Shown here in pieces: positions 6,252-14,670 of a stretch of 30,331 nt of DNA. Numbering within the stretch: position 1 is the stretch's first letter; the number at the start of each line of letters is the position of its first letter. The notes beneath the pieces are model-generated. The model did no database searches. It was not told the origin of the DNA and saw only the letters and a list, made by a program, of their open reading frames with translations. Location: positions 1-30,331 of the forward strand of contig CALFTM010000083.1 in NCBI GenBank assembly GCA_937916355.1, read 5' to 3'. This DNA is from an uncultured Bacteroidales bacterium. GTDB taxonomy: Bacteria; Bacteroidota; Bacteroidia; Bacteroidales; Paludibacteraceae. A program made the position numbers and the translations under genes.

Positions 6252-7786
6252 ATGTTTCAGAATTGAGCGAGCAGGAAGTGCTCCGCCGTAAGAGTCTGCA
6301 GGCTTTGAAAGATATGGGGATTGATCCATATCCAGCTGCGGAATATGTTGTTACAGCGTATTCAAAAGACATTAAGGCAGAATTCAAAGATGATGCCCCA
6401 CAAAGGGAGGTGACAGTTGCCGGACGTATCATGTTGCGCCGCATCATGGGGAAAGCCTCTTTCATGGAGTTACAGGACAGCAAAGGTCGTATTCAGATTT
6501 ACATTTCACGCGATGAGATTTGTCCTGATGAAAACAAGGACATGTACAATGTCGTTTTCAAAAAACTTTTGGACATCGGAGATTTTGTAGGAATCAAGGG
6601 TTATGTGTTCCGCACCCAGATGGGAGAGATTTCAGTTCATGCGCAGGAGTTGACTGTGTTGGGAAAATCTCTTCGTCCGCTTCCTATCGTCAAGTATAAG
6701 GATGGGGTGGCTTACGACTCTTTTGATGATCCTGAATTGCGTTACCGCCAACGTTGTGTCGATTTGGTTGTGAACGACGGTGTTAAAGATATTTTCCTCA
6801 AACGTTCTCGTATCATCAAGTCATTGAGAGACCAGTTGGATGCAGCGGGGTATACGGAGGTGGAGACTCCAACGCTTCAGTCGTTGGCAGGTGGTGCGGC
6901 AGCTCGTCCGTTCATCACTCATCATAATACTTTGGATGTCGACCTATACCTAAGAATTGCGACAGAGTTGTATTTGAAGCGTCTGATCGTCGGAGGTTTC
7001 GAGGGCGTTTTCGAGATAGGAAAGAACTTCCGTAATGAAGGAATGGACAAGACCCATAACCCTGAGTTCACCTGCATGGAGTTGTATGTGCAGTACAAAG
7101 ACTACAACTGGATGATGAATTTCACAGAAAAGTTGCTGGAGAACATTTGTATCGCAGCCAATGGTTGTAGTGAGACGAAGGTGGGAGACAATGTGATCAG
7201 TTTCAAAGCTCCATACAAGAGAATCTCCATCTTGGATGCCATCAAAGAGAAGACCGGATATGATTTGGAGGGAAAATCGGAAGATGAAATCAGAGCGATT
7301 TGCAAGGAACTCAAAATGGAGGTTGAGCCTTCAATGGGAAAAGGAAAATTGATTGATGAGATCTTCGGTGAGTTTTGCGAAGGAACGTTCATCCAGCCAA
7401 CATTCATTACAGACTATCCGGTGGAGATGTCGCCATTGACCAAGATGCACCGTTCAAAACCGGGCTTGACCGAGCGTTTTGAATTGATGGTGAATGGAAA
7501 GGAGTTGGCGAACGCCTATTCGGAGTTGAATGATCCGATTGACCAGATGGAAAGATTTCAGGAGCAGTTGAGACTTTCTCAAAAAGGTGATGACGAAGCG
7601 ATGTTTATCGACCATGATTTCGTTCGCGCATTGGAATATGGAATGCCTCCGACCTCGGGTATTGGTATCGGTATCGACCGATTGACTATGTTGTTGACTG
7701 GCCAGACTACTATTCAAGAGGTTCTTTTCTTCCCTCAGATGAAACCAGAGAAGAAAGCGCAGGCAAAAGAGGAGACTAACGAGTAA
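6248..7786 (+). CDS. lysS: Lysyl-tRNA synthetase, class II
   Basis: The 512-residue enzyme attaches lysine to tRNA-Lys in the cytoplasm. An N-terminal OB-fold anticodon-binding domain (about 54-150) contains VAGRIMLRRIMGKASFMELQ. The class II catalytic core follows, with motif 2 FRNEGMDKTHNPEFTCMEL and motif 3 GIGIGIDRLTMLL (about 471-483). The DPELRYRQRCVDL block between the domains is characteristic of LysS. The length is normal for the bacterial enzyme. The start MNVSELSEQE at ATG 6248 keeps the expected N-terminus ahead of the IDPYP block. It heads a tight gene run: gpsA begins 8 nt after the lysS stop. Confidence 0.97.
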   Translation: MNVSELSEQEVLRRKSLQALKDMGIDPYPAAEYVVTAYSKDIKAEFKDDAPQREVTVAGRIMLRRIMGKASFMELQDSKGRIQIYISRDEICPDENKDMYNVVFKKLLDIGDFVGIKGYVFRTQMGEISVHAQELTVLGKSLRPLPIVKYKDGVAYDSFDDPELRYRQRCVDLVVNDGVKDIFLKRSRIIKSLRDQLDAAGYTEVETPTLQSLAGGAAARPFITHHNTLDVDLYLRIATELYLKRLIVGGFEGVFEIGKNFRNEGMDKTHNPEFTCMELYVQYKDYNWMMNFTEKLLENICIAANGCSETKVGDNVISFKAPYKRISILDAIKEKTGYDLEGKSEDEIRAICKELKMEVEPSMGKGKLIDEIFGEFCEGTFIQPTFITDYPVEMSPLTKMHRSKPGLTERFELMVNGKELANAYSELNDPIDQMERFQEQLRLSQKGDDEAMFIDHDFVRALEYGMPPTSGIGIGIDRLTMLLTGQTTIQEVLFFPQMKPEKKAQAKEETNE

Positions 7787-7794
7787 TCTACGAA

Positions 7795-8805
7795 ATGGGA
7801 TTTTGTGCAGAAAATACGCCTAAGGTGGCGGTGATGGGTGGCGGTAGTTGGGCTACTGCAATAGCTAAGATTCTGATGACTCAGAAGAATAGAAGGATTG
7901 CATGGTATATGCGGAGAGATGATCAGATTGAGGAGTTTAAGAAATACGGGCATAATCCTTCATACCTCTCGACAGTCCAGTTTGATGTCGACAACATTGA
8001 TTTTTCGTCAGATATAAATCATGTTGTGGAGACATCCGATATATTGGTGTTTGCTACGCCGTCTCCTTTCATGAAGTTGCATTTGCAAAAGCTGACAGCC
8101 TCGTTGAGAGACAAGATTGTCGTTTCTGCGATAAAAGGTATTGTGCCAGATGAGAACCTTCCGGTTTCGGAGTATTTCAAGCGAGTATATGATGTGCCAG
8201 AAGAGAATCTATTGGTGATTTCCGGTCCTTCTCATGCAGAGGAGGTTGCGATGGGGCATCTTACCTATTTGATGGTTGGCGGTTATTGTAGGGACAATGC
8301 TAAAATCGTGTCCGATTTGTTGCAGTGCTATTTTGTGCGCTCATCGGTGGTCGATGATGTCTTTGGCTTGGAATATGCTTCCGTTTTGAAGAATGTGTAT
8401 TCTATAGCGGCAGGCATTTGTCATGGTCTGAAATATGGAGATAATTTTCAGGCGGTGTTGATTTCTAACGCCATTCAGGAGATGAACAGGTTTCTGAACA
8501 TTGTAGACGAGAAACAGCGGAACATCAACGAGTCTGCCTATTTAGGAGACTTGCTTGTAACCTCCTATTCACGTTTCAGCCGAAATAGGACATTCGGAAC
8601 CATGTTGGGTAAAGGTTATTCCGTCAAGACTGCTCAAATGGAGATGGAGATGATTGCGGAAGGGTATTATGGTACAAAGTGCGTTTATGAGATAAACAAG
8701 GATTTTCAGGTGAATATGCCGATACTGAACGCCATGTATAATATCCTTTACGGAAGAGTCTCTCCTGCAATCGAGATCAAGGTTTTAAGTGATTTAATGA
8801 GATAA
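7795..8805 (+). CDS. gpsA: Glycerol-3-phosphate dehydrogenase [NAD(P)+]
   Basis: The 336-residue cytoplasmic enzyme reduces dihydroxyacetone phosphate to sn-glycerol 3-phosphate, the backbone for phospholipids. The nucleotide-binding loop VMGGGSWATAIA (residues 13-24) follows a short N-terminal strand. VSAIKGI and GPSHAEEVAMG are family blocks, and EYASVLKNVYSIAAGICHGLKYGDN holds the conserved Lys and the GLKYGDN substrate-site region. The length fits the family. The gene is 8 nt after lysS and 23 nt before pgi, so the three are probably co-transcribed. Confidence 0.96.
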   Translation: MGFCAENTPKVAVMGGGSWATAIAKILMTQKNRRIAWYMRRDDQIEEFKKYGHNPSYLSTVQFDVDNIDFSSDINHVVETSDILVFATPSPFMKLHLQKLTASLRDKIVVSAIKGIVPDENLPVSEYFKRVYDVPEENLLVISGPSHAEEVAMGHLTYLMVGGYCRDNAKIVSDLLQCYFVRSSVVDDVFGLEYASVLKNVYSIAAGICHGLKYGDNFQAVLISNAIQEMNRFLNIVDEKQRNINESAYLGDLLVTSYSRFSRNRTFGTMLGKGYSVKTAQMEMEMIAEGYYGTKCVYEINKDFQVNMPILNAMYNILYGRVSPAIEIKVLSDLMR

Positions 8806-8828
8806 ATTTTGCGTAAAATATATATCAA

Positions 8829-10190
8829 ATGGAGAATATTAAATTAAACATTGAAAACGCTTTTGTTTGTGATTCTGTTTTCGTTTCAAAGCAAAGTGTT
8901 AATGCCTATGAGGCAAAAGTGAAAGAGTGCAATAAGATGTTGCACGAGGGTTCTGGTTTGGGTAACGATTTCTTGGGCTGGTTGACTTTGCCGTCTTCTA
9001 TCACAGAGGATTTCATGAATGAGATCATCGCTACTGCAAATGATTTGAGAGAGCGTTGCGACGTTGTCATTGTTGCAGGAATCGGAGGTTCTTACTTAGG
9101 AGCTCGTGCAGTGATCGACGCATTGTCAAACTCTTTCGCTGCATTCCAAAAAAGCAAGAAGAATCCTGCTATTGTTTATGCTGGTAACAATATCAGTGAA
9201 GATTATTTGGCAGAACTCTCTTCTTTCTTGCGCAGAAAACAATTCGGTATCATCAACATTTCAAAGTCTGGTACGACTACTGAAACTGCTTTGGCGTTCC
9301 GTATTTTGAAGACTCAATTGGAGGAGCAAGTTGGTAAGGCTGAGGCACAAAAGAGAATTGTTGCAGTAACAGACGCTGCTAAGGGTGCTTTGCGTAAGTT
9401 GGCTACTCAAGAGGGTTACAAGACTTTCGTGATTCCTGATAATGTAGGAGGACGTTTCTCTGTGTTGACTCCAGTTGGATTGTTGCCAATCGCAGTGGCA
9501 GGTTTTGACATCAAGAAATTGGTTGCAGGTGCTGCTTCAATGGAAAAGCAATGTGGTGTTGATGTTCCGTTCTCAAAGAACCCTGCAGCTCAATATGCTG
9601 CCGTTCGTAATGAGTTGTACCAAAAGGGAAAGAAAATCGAGATTTTGGTTAATTACCACCCAAAATTGCACTACATTGGTGAGTGGTGGAAGCAACTTTA
9701 CGGAGAGTCAGAAGGAAAAGATTTGAAGGGAATCTTCCCTGCTGCAGTGGATTATTCTACAGACCTCCACTCAATGGGACAATGGGTTCAAGAGGGTGAA
9801 CGCACTATCTTCGAAACCGTTATCTCTATCAAGAGAGCAAACAAGAAATTGGAAGTCCCTGCAGATGCTGATAATCTTGACGGATTGAATTTCTTGGCTG
9901 GAAAAAGAGTTGATGAGGTTAACAAGATGGCAGAGTTGGGAGTGATTTTGGCTCACATTGATGGTCAAGTGCCTAATTTGCATATCAACTTGCCTTCATT
10001 GAACGAGTTCTACATCGGACAGTTGTTCTACTTCTTTGAGAAGGCTTGCGGTATCAGCGGATATTTGTTGGGTGTTAATCCATTCAACCAACCGGGTGTT
10101 GAGGCTTACAAGAAAAACATGTTCGCTTTGTTGGGCAAGCCAGGTTACGAGAAGGAGACAGAAGCAATCCAAGCGCGCATCAACAAATAA
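8829..10190 (+). CDS. pgi: Glucose-6-phosphate isomerase
   Basis: The 453-residue enzyme interconverts glucose 6-phosphate and fructose 6-phosphate in glycolysis. Both sugar-isomerase (SIS) halves are visible: GGSYLGARAV near 90 and SKSGTTTETALAFR near 145. The PGI signature GGRFSVLTPVGLLP lies near 207, and the C-terminal end has NPFNQPGVEAYK with the catalytic-site Lys. It is the short bacterial form, clearly below the roughly 550 residues of the E. coli type. It follows gpsA by 23 nt. Its codon use leans strongly to TTG for Leu and to A/T-rich third positions, consistent with high expression. Confidence 0.96.
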   Translation: MENIKLNIENAFVCDSVFVSKQSVNAYEAKVKECNKMLHEGSGLGNDFLGWLTLPSSITEDFMNEIIATANDLRERCDVVIVAGIGGSYLGARAVIDALSNSFAAFQKSKKNPAIVYAGNNISEDYLAELSSFLRRKQFGIINISKSGTTTETALAFRILKTQLEEQVGKAEAQKRIVAVTDAAKGALRKLATQEGYKTFVIPDNVGGRFSVLTPVGLLPIAVAGFDIKKLVAGAASMEKQCGVDVPFSKNPAAQYAAVRNELYQKGKKIEILVNYHPKLHYIGEWWKQLYGESEGKDLKGIFPAAVDYSTDLHSMGQWVQEGERTIFETVISIKRANKKLEVPADADNLDGLNFLAGKRVDEVNKMAELGVILAHIDGQVPNLHINLPSLNEFYIGQLFYFFEKACGISGYLLGVNPFNQPGVEAYKKNMFALLGKPGYEKETEAIQARINK

Positions 10191-10230
10191 TGAAGGTCGT
10201 CTGATTGTTTTGTAAAAATCAAATAAAATG

Positions 10231-10282
10231 AAGCCGGTACGGACGTTTCTGCTTTATGCAGAACGTTCCTTGCTGGCTTTTT
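10231..10282 (+). terminator. Imperfect hairpin with T-run after pgi, just before dedA
   Basis: AAGCCGG...TTTCTGC (10231-10252) pairs, with a bulge and wobble pairs, with GCAGAACG...GGCTT, and TTTTT follows at about 10278-10282. The dedA ATG is only 13 nt further on, so this may be a partial terminator or a leader hairpin rather than a full stop. Confidence 0.6.
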
Positions 10283-10295
10283 GTTTTCAGTTTTT

Positions 10296-10943
10296 ATGGA
10301 GTCTTTTGAAATAATTCAGTGGTGTCTTGATAATCTGAACTATTGGACGGTCGCATTGTTGATGGCGATTGAGAGTTCGTTTATACCATTCCCGTCGGAG
10401 ATTGTAGTCCCTCCCGCTGCTTATAAGGCTGCTGCAGGTGATTTGAGTTTTTGGGGAGTGGTCTTGTCTGCTTCGGTAGGTGCTTTGGTAGGTGCGTTGA
10501 TCAATTATTTTCTTGCATATTGGTTAGGTCGTCCTATCATCTACAAATTTGCAGATAGCAAAATCGGACGTTTATGTCTATTGTCAAAGGAGAAGATCGT
10601 GCATGCGGAAGACTATTTCCGTGAGCATGGAGTCTCTTCTACACTGATCGGAAGGTTGGTGCCTGCTGTTCGTCAGTTGATTTCCATTCCAGCGGGTTTG
10701 GCAAAGATGAATTTGCCTTCATTCATGTTGTTCACCTTTATTGGTGCGGGTGCGTGGAATTTTATTTTGGCGTTAATCGGTTGGTTCCTTCACTCAGTCG
10801 TGCCAGAAGATCAGTTGATGGATAAGTTTATGGAGTACAAGCCTTATCTTGTTTGGGCTGGTATCATTATTTTCATCGTGTTTGTCGCTTATCTTTTTAT
10901 CTCAGGAAGAAAGAAGAAAAATTGTGAAGAAAAATCAAATTAG
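10296..10943 (+). CDS. DedA family membrane protein (SNARE-associated/VTT domain)
   Basis: The 215-residue integral membrane protein has the DedA blocks ESSFIPFPSEIVVPPA (about 26-41) and GRLVPAVRQLISIPAG (about 124-139), whose Glu and Arg residues are conserved in the family. Hydrophobic segments run from about 20 to 75, 140 to 165 and 183 to 205, and the tail SGRKKKN is basic. Members are linked to lipid carrier recycling, membrane potential and envelope integrity; the substrate here is unknown. The ATG at 10296 is chosen over an upstream TTG at 10281 because the TTG lies in the T-run of the preceding hairpin. The nitroreductase gene starts 6 nt after the stop. Confidence 0.92.
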   Translation: MESFEIIQWCLDNLNYWTVALLMAIESSFIPFPSEIVVPPAAYKAAAGDLSFWGVVLSASVGALVGALINYFLAYWLGRPIIYKFADSKIGRLCLLSKEKIVHAEDYFREHGVSSTLIGRLVPAVRQLISIPAGLAKMNLPSFMLFTFIGAGAWNFILALIGWFLHSVVPEDQLMDKFMEYKPYLVWAGIIIFIVFVAYLFISGRKKKNCEEKSN

Positions 10944-10949
10944 AAAAAT

Positions 10950-11687
10950 ATGAAAAGAATTTTGAATTTTACAGTGGTGGCTATTGTCGCATTGTCCATT
11001 TTCTCATGTAAGCAAAATGTTGGAGAAAATGCAAAAAATGAGACTTGTGTTAAGGCGGAGAACAGTGCCGTAGCAGTTGCGGAGGCTACTTATGAGATTT
11101 GTGCCTCTACACAAGACTCAGTTGCTTTGTTGCCGCCATCCGACTTGAATGGTGTTACAATATCCGATGCGTTGAAAAATCGTCGCACTATCCGTGAGTT
11201 TTCTGACAAGAATCTCTCAGACCAGCAAATTTCCGATTTGTTGTGGTGTGCTTGTGGAGCAAACCGTGAGGATGGAAAAAGAACTGCTCCAACTGCAAGA
11301 AATGCGCAAGAGATGGATGTCTATCTGTTCACTCCAGCTGCGATCTATTACTATCAGGCAGCGAGCCACTCTTTGAAATTGGTCAAAGTGGGAGATTTCC
11401 GAGACAAGGCTGGTAAGCAAGGAGCGTTTATCGTTGCTCCCGTATCGGTTTCTATCGTAGCGGATTTCAACAAGATGGATGGTTTTGATGATGAGGCAAA
11501 GCAATTCTATTCTGCAACAGATGCCGGATTTATCTCTCAGAACATCTATTTGTATGCTTCTGCATCTGGGTTGGCGACTGTTACTTGTGGAAATATAGAC
11601 AGACCGGGAATCGTTGAGTTGTTAGGGCTTCCTAATGCGAAAGCGATTTTGTCCCACCCAGTTGGTTACGAGGCAGAAGCAGAGTGA
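10950..11687 (+). CDS. Nitroreductase-fold lipoprotein
   Basis: The 245-residue protein begins with a lipoprotein signal ending in the lipobox LSIFSC, so Cys20 is the likely lipidated residue. After a variable linker (about 21-65) comes a nitroreductase-like domain: RRTIREFSDKNLSDQQISDLLW (about 77-98; Arg residues contact FMN in the family), then CGANR, and near the C-terminus the SAxDAGFISQNIYLYA-type block with ATDAGFISQN (about 190-199). It resembles the compact SagB/nitroreductase proteins that use FMN to oxidise or reduce small molecules. An FMN protein anchored outside the cytoplasm is somewhat unusual. It is packed between dedA and tmk (gaps of 6 and 21 nt). Confidence 0.85.
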   Translation: MKRILNFTVVAIVALSIFSCKQNVGENAKNETCVKAENSAVAVAEATYEICASTQDSVALLPPSDLNGVTISDALKNRRTIREFSDKNLSDQQISDLLWCACGANREDGKRTAPTARNAQEMDVYLFTPAAIYYYQAASHSLKLVKVGDFRDKAGKQGAFIVAPVSVSIVADFNKMDGFDDEAKQFYSATDAGFISQNIYLYASASGLATVTCGNIDRPGIVELLGLPNAKAILSHPVGYEAEAE

Positions 11688-11708
11688 TTTTTTTCAAATA
11701 GAGAAGAT

Positions 11709-12395
11709 ATGATAGGCAATTTTATTGTCATAGAGGGTTTGGATGGCTGCGGTAAATCAACGCAGCTGTCCTTGTTAAGAGCGCATTTTGAAGAGCAGGG
11801 GCGTCGTTGCGAATACATTCATTTCCCGATGGTTAATCAAGGAGTTTATGGTACGATGATTGCCGAATTTCTTCGTGGGGAATATGGCACGTTGGAAACC
11901 GTGCATCCTAAGTTGGTGGCTCTCCTTTTTGCGAACGATCGTTTGGAACACGTTGAGAAAATCAAACGATGGTTATACGAAGGGGCGGTGGTGATAGCCG
12001 ACAGGTATGTCTATTCAAATGTCGCATATCAGTGTGCTAAATTGTCAGACCCAGAAGAGAAGCAGAGATTGAAGGAGTGGATCATTGATTTTGAGTTTAT
12101 GCAAAACAATTTGCCAGAACCAGATTTTTCTTTTTTCTTGAATGTGCCGTTTGAAGCAGTAAGAAAAACACTGACGCAAGAACGAACGGGAGACGAGCGA
12201 GATTATTTAGCAGGAAAGGAAGATATTCATGAAAATGCTTTGGATTTTCAAAAAGCTGTATATCAGGAGTATATCGGATTGATGGAAAGTGAAAAGCGTA
12301 TTGTCGACATTCAATGCTATGATGATGAAATGAGATTTTTGAGCAAAGAAGAGATTCATCAGAGGATTGTAAACTACATGATGAGAGTCCGCTGA
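11709..12395 (+). CDS. tmk: dTMP (thymidylate) kinase
   Basis: The 228-residue cytoplasmic kinase phosphorylates dTMP to dTDP with ATP. The P-loop is GLDGCGKST (residues 10-18), DRYVYSNVAYQ gives the DRY/H-type substrate motif near 98-108, and the lid region has RTGDERDYLAGKEDIHE. The lid carries extra acidic residues and is longer than in E. coli Tmk, and the protein is about 15 residues above the usual 205-215. ATG 11709 puts the P-loop at the expected distance. It ends the gene run that starts with dedA; a new promoter follows at 12535. Confidence 0.95.
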   Translation: MIGNFIVIEGLDGCGKSTQLSLLRAHFEEQGRRCEYIHFPMVNQGVYGTMIAEFLRGEYGTLETVHPKLVALLFANDRLEHVEKIKRWLYEGAVVIADRYVYSNVAYQCAKLSDPEEKQRLKEWIIDFEFMQNNLPEPDFSFFLNVPFEAVRKTLTQERTGDERDYLAGKEDIHENALDFQKAVYQEYIGLMESEKRIVDIQCYDDEMRFLSKEEIHQRIVNYMMRVR

Positions 12396-12534
12396 GAATT
12401 TCAGAAGATTTCAGTTGAGAAAAACGTTTCCGATGAGAAGAAGATTTGAAGATTGGGCAAGGAGACTGAAATTTTTTTCTTGTTTTAGATAAAAAATTTT
12501 TTTTGTTAATTTATATAAAAAGTACGCATTATAT

Positions 12535-12565
12535 TTTGTATTGAAAAAAAAAATCAATACATTTG
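12535..12565 (+). promoter_or_regulatory. Consensus Bacteroidetes promoter for the PUR-like gene
   Basis: TTTG (12535-12538), a 19-nt gap and TACATTTG (12558-12565) match the -33/-7 consensus exactly. Transcription would start near 12570-12573. This rules out the TTG codon at 12563 as start of the next gene. The remaining spacer 12396-12534 is A/T-rich with no clear gene. Confidence 0.7.
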
Positions 12566-12607
12566 AACGATTTCGTTTTTGACGAGGTCGTAAAAAAAGG
12601 AATGCGT

Positions 12608-12964
12608 ATGGAAGACGAAAAGAATTTTGTTGAAACGGATAAACGAGATCAGGAGATTGTTTATTCGAAAGCCATTAAGGCAGGGAAGCGTATCTATTAT
12701 TTAGATGTGAAGCGTAACCGTAAGAATGAGTTTTTTCTTGCGATTACAGAGAGTAAAAAAAAGTTTGTGGGGGAAGAGTCTTCGCAGGTTTCTTTCGAAA
12801 AACACAAGATTTTTTTGTACAAAGAAGATTTCGAGAAGTTCAGAAATGGAATGGATGAGGTGATAAACTTCATCAACAATAACTCTGAAAATGGAGTTAT
12901 AACTTCAGAGATTAAGAAGGATGACTCGGATTCAAATAAACGCTTCGAGATAGATTTCGGTTAA
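12608..12964 (+). CDS. PUR-alpha-like nucleic-acid-binding protein (DUF3276)
   Basis: The 118-residue protein matches the small PUR family of Bacteroidetes and spirochaetes: IVYSKAIKAGKRIYYLDVKR (residues 17-36) and NEFFLAITESKKKF are the first strands, and SFEKHKIFLYKEDFEKF is the helix-bearing end of the PUR repeat. Family members bind single-stranded or double-stranded DNA and RNA; the regulatory target here is unknown. The start at 12608 is chosen because AAGGA (12597-12601) lies 6 nt upstream. An in-frame ATG at 12602 would be too close, and the longer TTG frame begins inside the promoter. A hairpin with a T-run follows the gene. Confidence 0.88.
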   Translation: MEDEKNFVETDKRDQEIVYSKAIKAGKRIYYLDVKRNRKNEFFLAITESKKKFVGEESSQVSFEKHKIFLYKEDFEKFRNGMDEVINFINNNSENGVITSEIKKDDSDSNKRFEIDFG

Positions 12965-12994
12965 TCCTTAGAGGATTTTCTTAATGTGGAATTT

Positions 12995-13025
12995 GGCGGG
13001 GGGATTCCCTCGCCATTAATTTTTT
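12995..13025 (+). terminator. Hairpin with T-run between the PUR-like gene and cotH
   Basis: GGCGGGG (from 12995) pairs with CCCTCGCC (to 13014), allowing one bulge or wobble, and a T-run ends at 13025. The cotH ATG is at 13031, 5 nt after the T-run. Confidence 0.65.
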
Positions 13026-13030
13026 GATAA

Positions 13031-14521
13031 ATGAATAAGATCGGTATTGGTCTGGTAGTACTCTTGGGGTTGATAATCCCTAAAGTTTTGGGATTGCCCA
13101 AAGAAACTGACCTTAGGAGTGTCGGATTTCCTCTTGTTCATCTTTTAACGGTTGATAGTGTCGTTCCTCCTTTTGAAGAAATTTACCCACCAGAAGGGTG
13201 TTTTGGTGCTTCCATCCAAAATAATGAGTATGTTAAAGGTAGAGTTTATGTCACATTGGGAGATTCATTGATTTATGATAGTGGCGACTATATGAAAGAC
13301 TCTACCGGAGGGAAAATTAGAGTAAGAGGTAATGCCAGTGCGCTCTGTACAAATCCATCTTATAAGATCAAATTAGAAAAGAAAGCGAATCTTTTCACAG
13401 GGAAAAACGTGAAAAGCAATAAAGATTTTTTGTTGTTAAATTCTGCTGCTTCAAAAAGTTTTAATCGTCCAATCGGAAACTGTGTCGCAAATATTTGTGG
13501 TATAGAGTGGATGCCAGATTATCAATATGTGAATGTTTTTTTGAATGGAAGATATTTAGGACTCTATATACTTTCGGAAATGATAGAGAGGGGGAATCTA
13601 AAGTCTGAAGTCTCAAAAAGTGGTTATATACTGAATAACGATGCTTATTGGTGGACTGAAACTGACACCACGTTTCAAACCGGTCTCCATTCCGCCATGG
13701 GGTGGACTTTTAAGTATCCCGAAATGCAGGATTTGGATTCTGCACGTTTAGATTATATCAAAAAGTATATAGAAGGATTTGAGGCAGAACTAAAATCGGG
13801 GGGTGATATAGAAAAATGGATTGATGTAGAGTCATTCGCCGCATGGGTGTTGGCGCATGATATTTTGGGAACATTCGACGCAGGCGGTTCTAATATGTAT
13901 GTTCTGAAAAAAGACACGACACTCGATACAAAACTGAAAATGGGACCTCTATGGGACTTCGACACCAGTTTGCATATTTATCAATTAAAATATAAATGGA
14001 GTAAAATACATGGTGATGACAATCCTCTTTTTTATTATGGAGAGTTATTTCGTTTTCCTGTGTTTGTCGAGGCTTATGTGAAAAAATGGAATGAGGTGAA
14101 AGATGTTGTCGAAGAAGAGTGTCTTCATGTCGCAGATTCTCTTTTTTTCAACTATCGGGAAGCCATCGATCAGAGTCGGAAATATGCCTATCAAATAGAT
14201 TATAAAAATTATAGCAAGGCTTATACCAACTATAGTGCGGTGAATGAATGGTTTTCTGTTCATTTGCCATGGTTGGAAACGGAGATAAAAAAGATGGAAG
14301 AGGCTTTGACCTCATCAGAAGAGGTGATTGCTTTAGAGCAGAAATTTGTTCGTCGTGTTTATGTTTTTGATCTGTCCGGTAGGTTGCACAAAATCGTCCA
14401 TTCAGACAATTTATCGGATGGCTTACTACAAAATTTGCCACAAGGTTGTTATGTGGTTCGTCACTATGGCGAATCAGGGGAAGTCTTGAAAGAAGAAAAA
14501 GTGTTTGTCGGGTGTAGGTAG
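13031..14521 (+). CDS. Secreted CotH-family protein with T9SS-type tail
   Basis: The 496-residue protein starts with a signal peptide (hydrophobic residues about 5-20). The CotH core shows KIRVRGNAS...PSYKIKLEKKAN (95-120), KDFLLLNSA (131-139), YVNVFLNGRYLGLYILSEMIERG (166-188) and GPLWDFDTSL (305-314), where the Asp residues form the metal/ATP site in the atypical CotH kinases. The last 70 residues read VYVFDLSGRL...LPQGCYVVR...GEVLKEEKVFV, the pattern of a type IX secretion C-terminal domain, so the protein is probably exported to the surface or medium. CotH of Bacillus phosphorylates spore-coat proteins; secreted Bacteroidetes homologues have no settled role. It converges on the GH5 gene, which has the same tail type. 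Confidence 0.88.
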   Translation: MNKIGIGLVVLLGLIIPKVLGLPKETDLRSVGFPLVHLLTVDSVVPPFEEIYPPEGCFGASIQNNEYVKGRVYVTLGDSLIYDSGDYMKDSTGGKIRVRGNASALCTNPSYKIKLEKKANLFTGKNVKSNKDFLLLNSAASKSFNRPIGNCVANICGIEWMPDYQYVNVFLNGRYLGLYILSEMIERGNLKSEVSKSGYILNNDAYWWTETDTTFQTGLHSAMGWTFKYPEMQDLDSARLDYIKKYIEGFEAELKSGGDIEKWIDVESFAAWVLAHDILGTFDAGGSNMYVLKKDTTLDTKLKMGPLWDFDTSLHIYQLKYKWSKIHGDDNPLFYYGELFRFPVFVEAYVKKWNEVKDVVEEECLHVADSLFFNYREAIDQSRKYAYQIDYKNYSKAYTNYSAVNEWFSVHLPWLETEIKKMEEALTSSEEVIALEQKFVRRVYVFDLSGRLHKIVHSDNLSDGLLQNLPQGCYVVRHYGESGEVLKEEKVFVGCR

Positions 14522-14598
14522 TTCGTGAATTTGTATAACCTGTTTTCGTGTGTTGTTCGTAAATGTGTAGAGTGGTGTTATGAAGTCTCCTAAAAAAG

Positions 14599-14630
14599 AA
14601 TGAAGTCGCCGAATAACCGACGACTTCATT
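14599..14630. terminator. Terminator between cotH and GH5, strongest for GH5
   Basis: AATGAAGTCG (14599-14608) and CGACTTCATT (14621-14630) form a 10-bp perfect stem with a 12-nt loop. On the minus strand it is followed by CTTTTTTA, a good terminator for the GH5 gene. On the plus strand the T-run is later and weaker. Confidence 0.8.
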
Positions 14631-14670
14631 AAGGATGTCTAATTTTTATTTTTCAGAACAGTCTATATCA

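Noticed and set aside
12563..12607. TTG start at 12563 for the PUR-like gene
   Set aside because: The codon lies inside the TACATTTG promoter box. A ribosome site with correct spacing points to ATG 12608.
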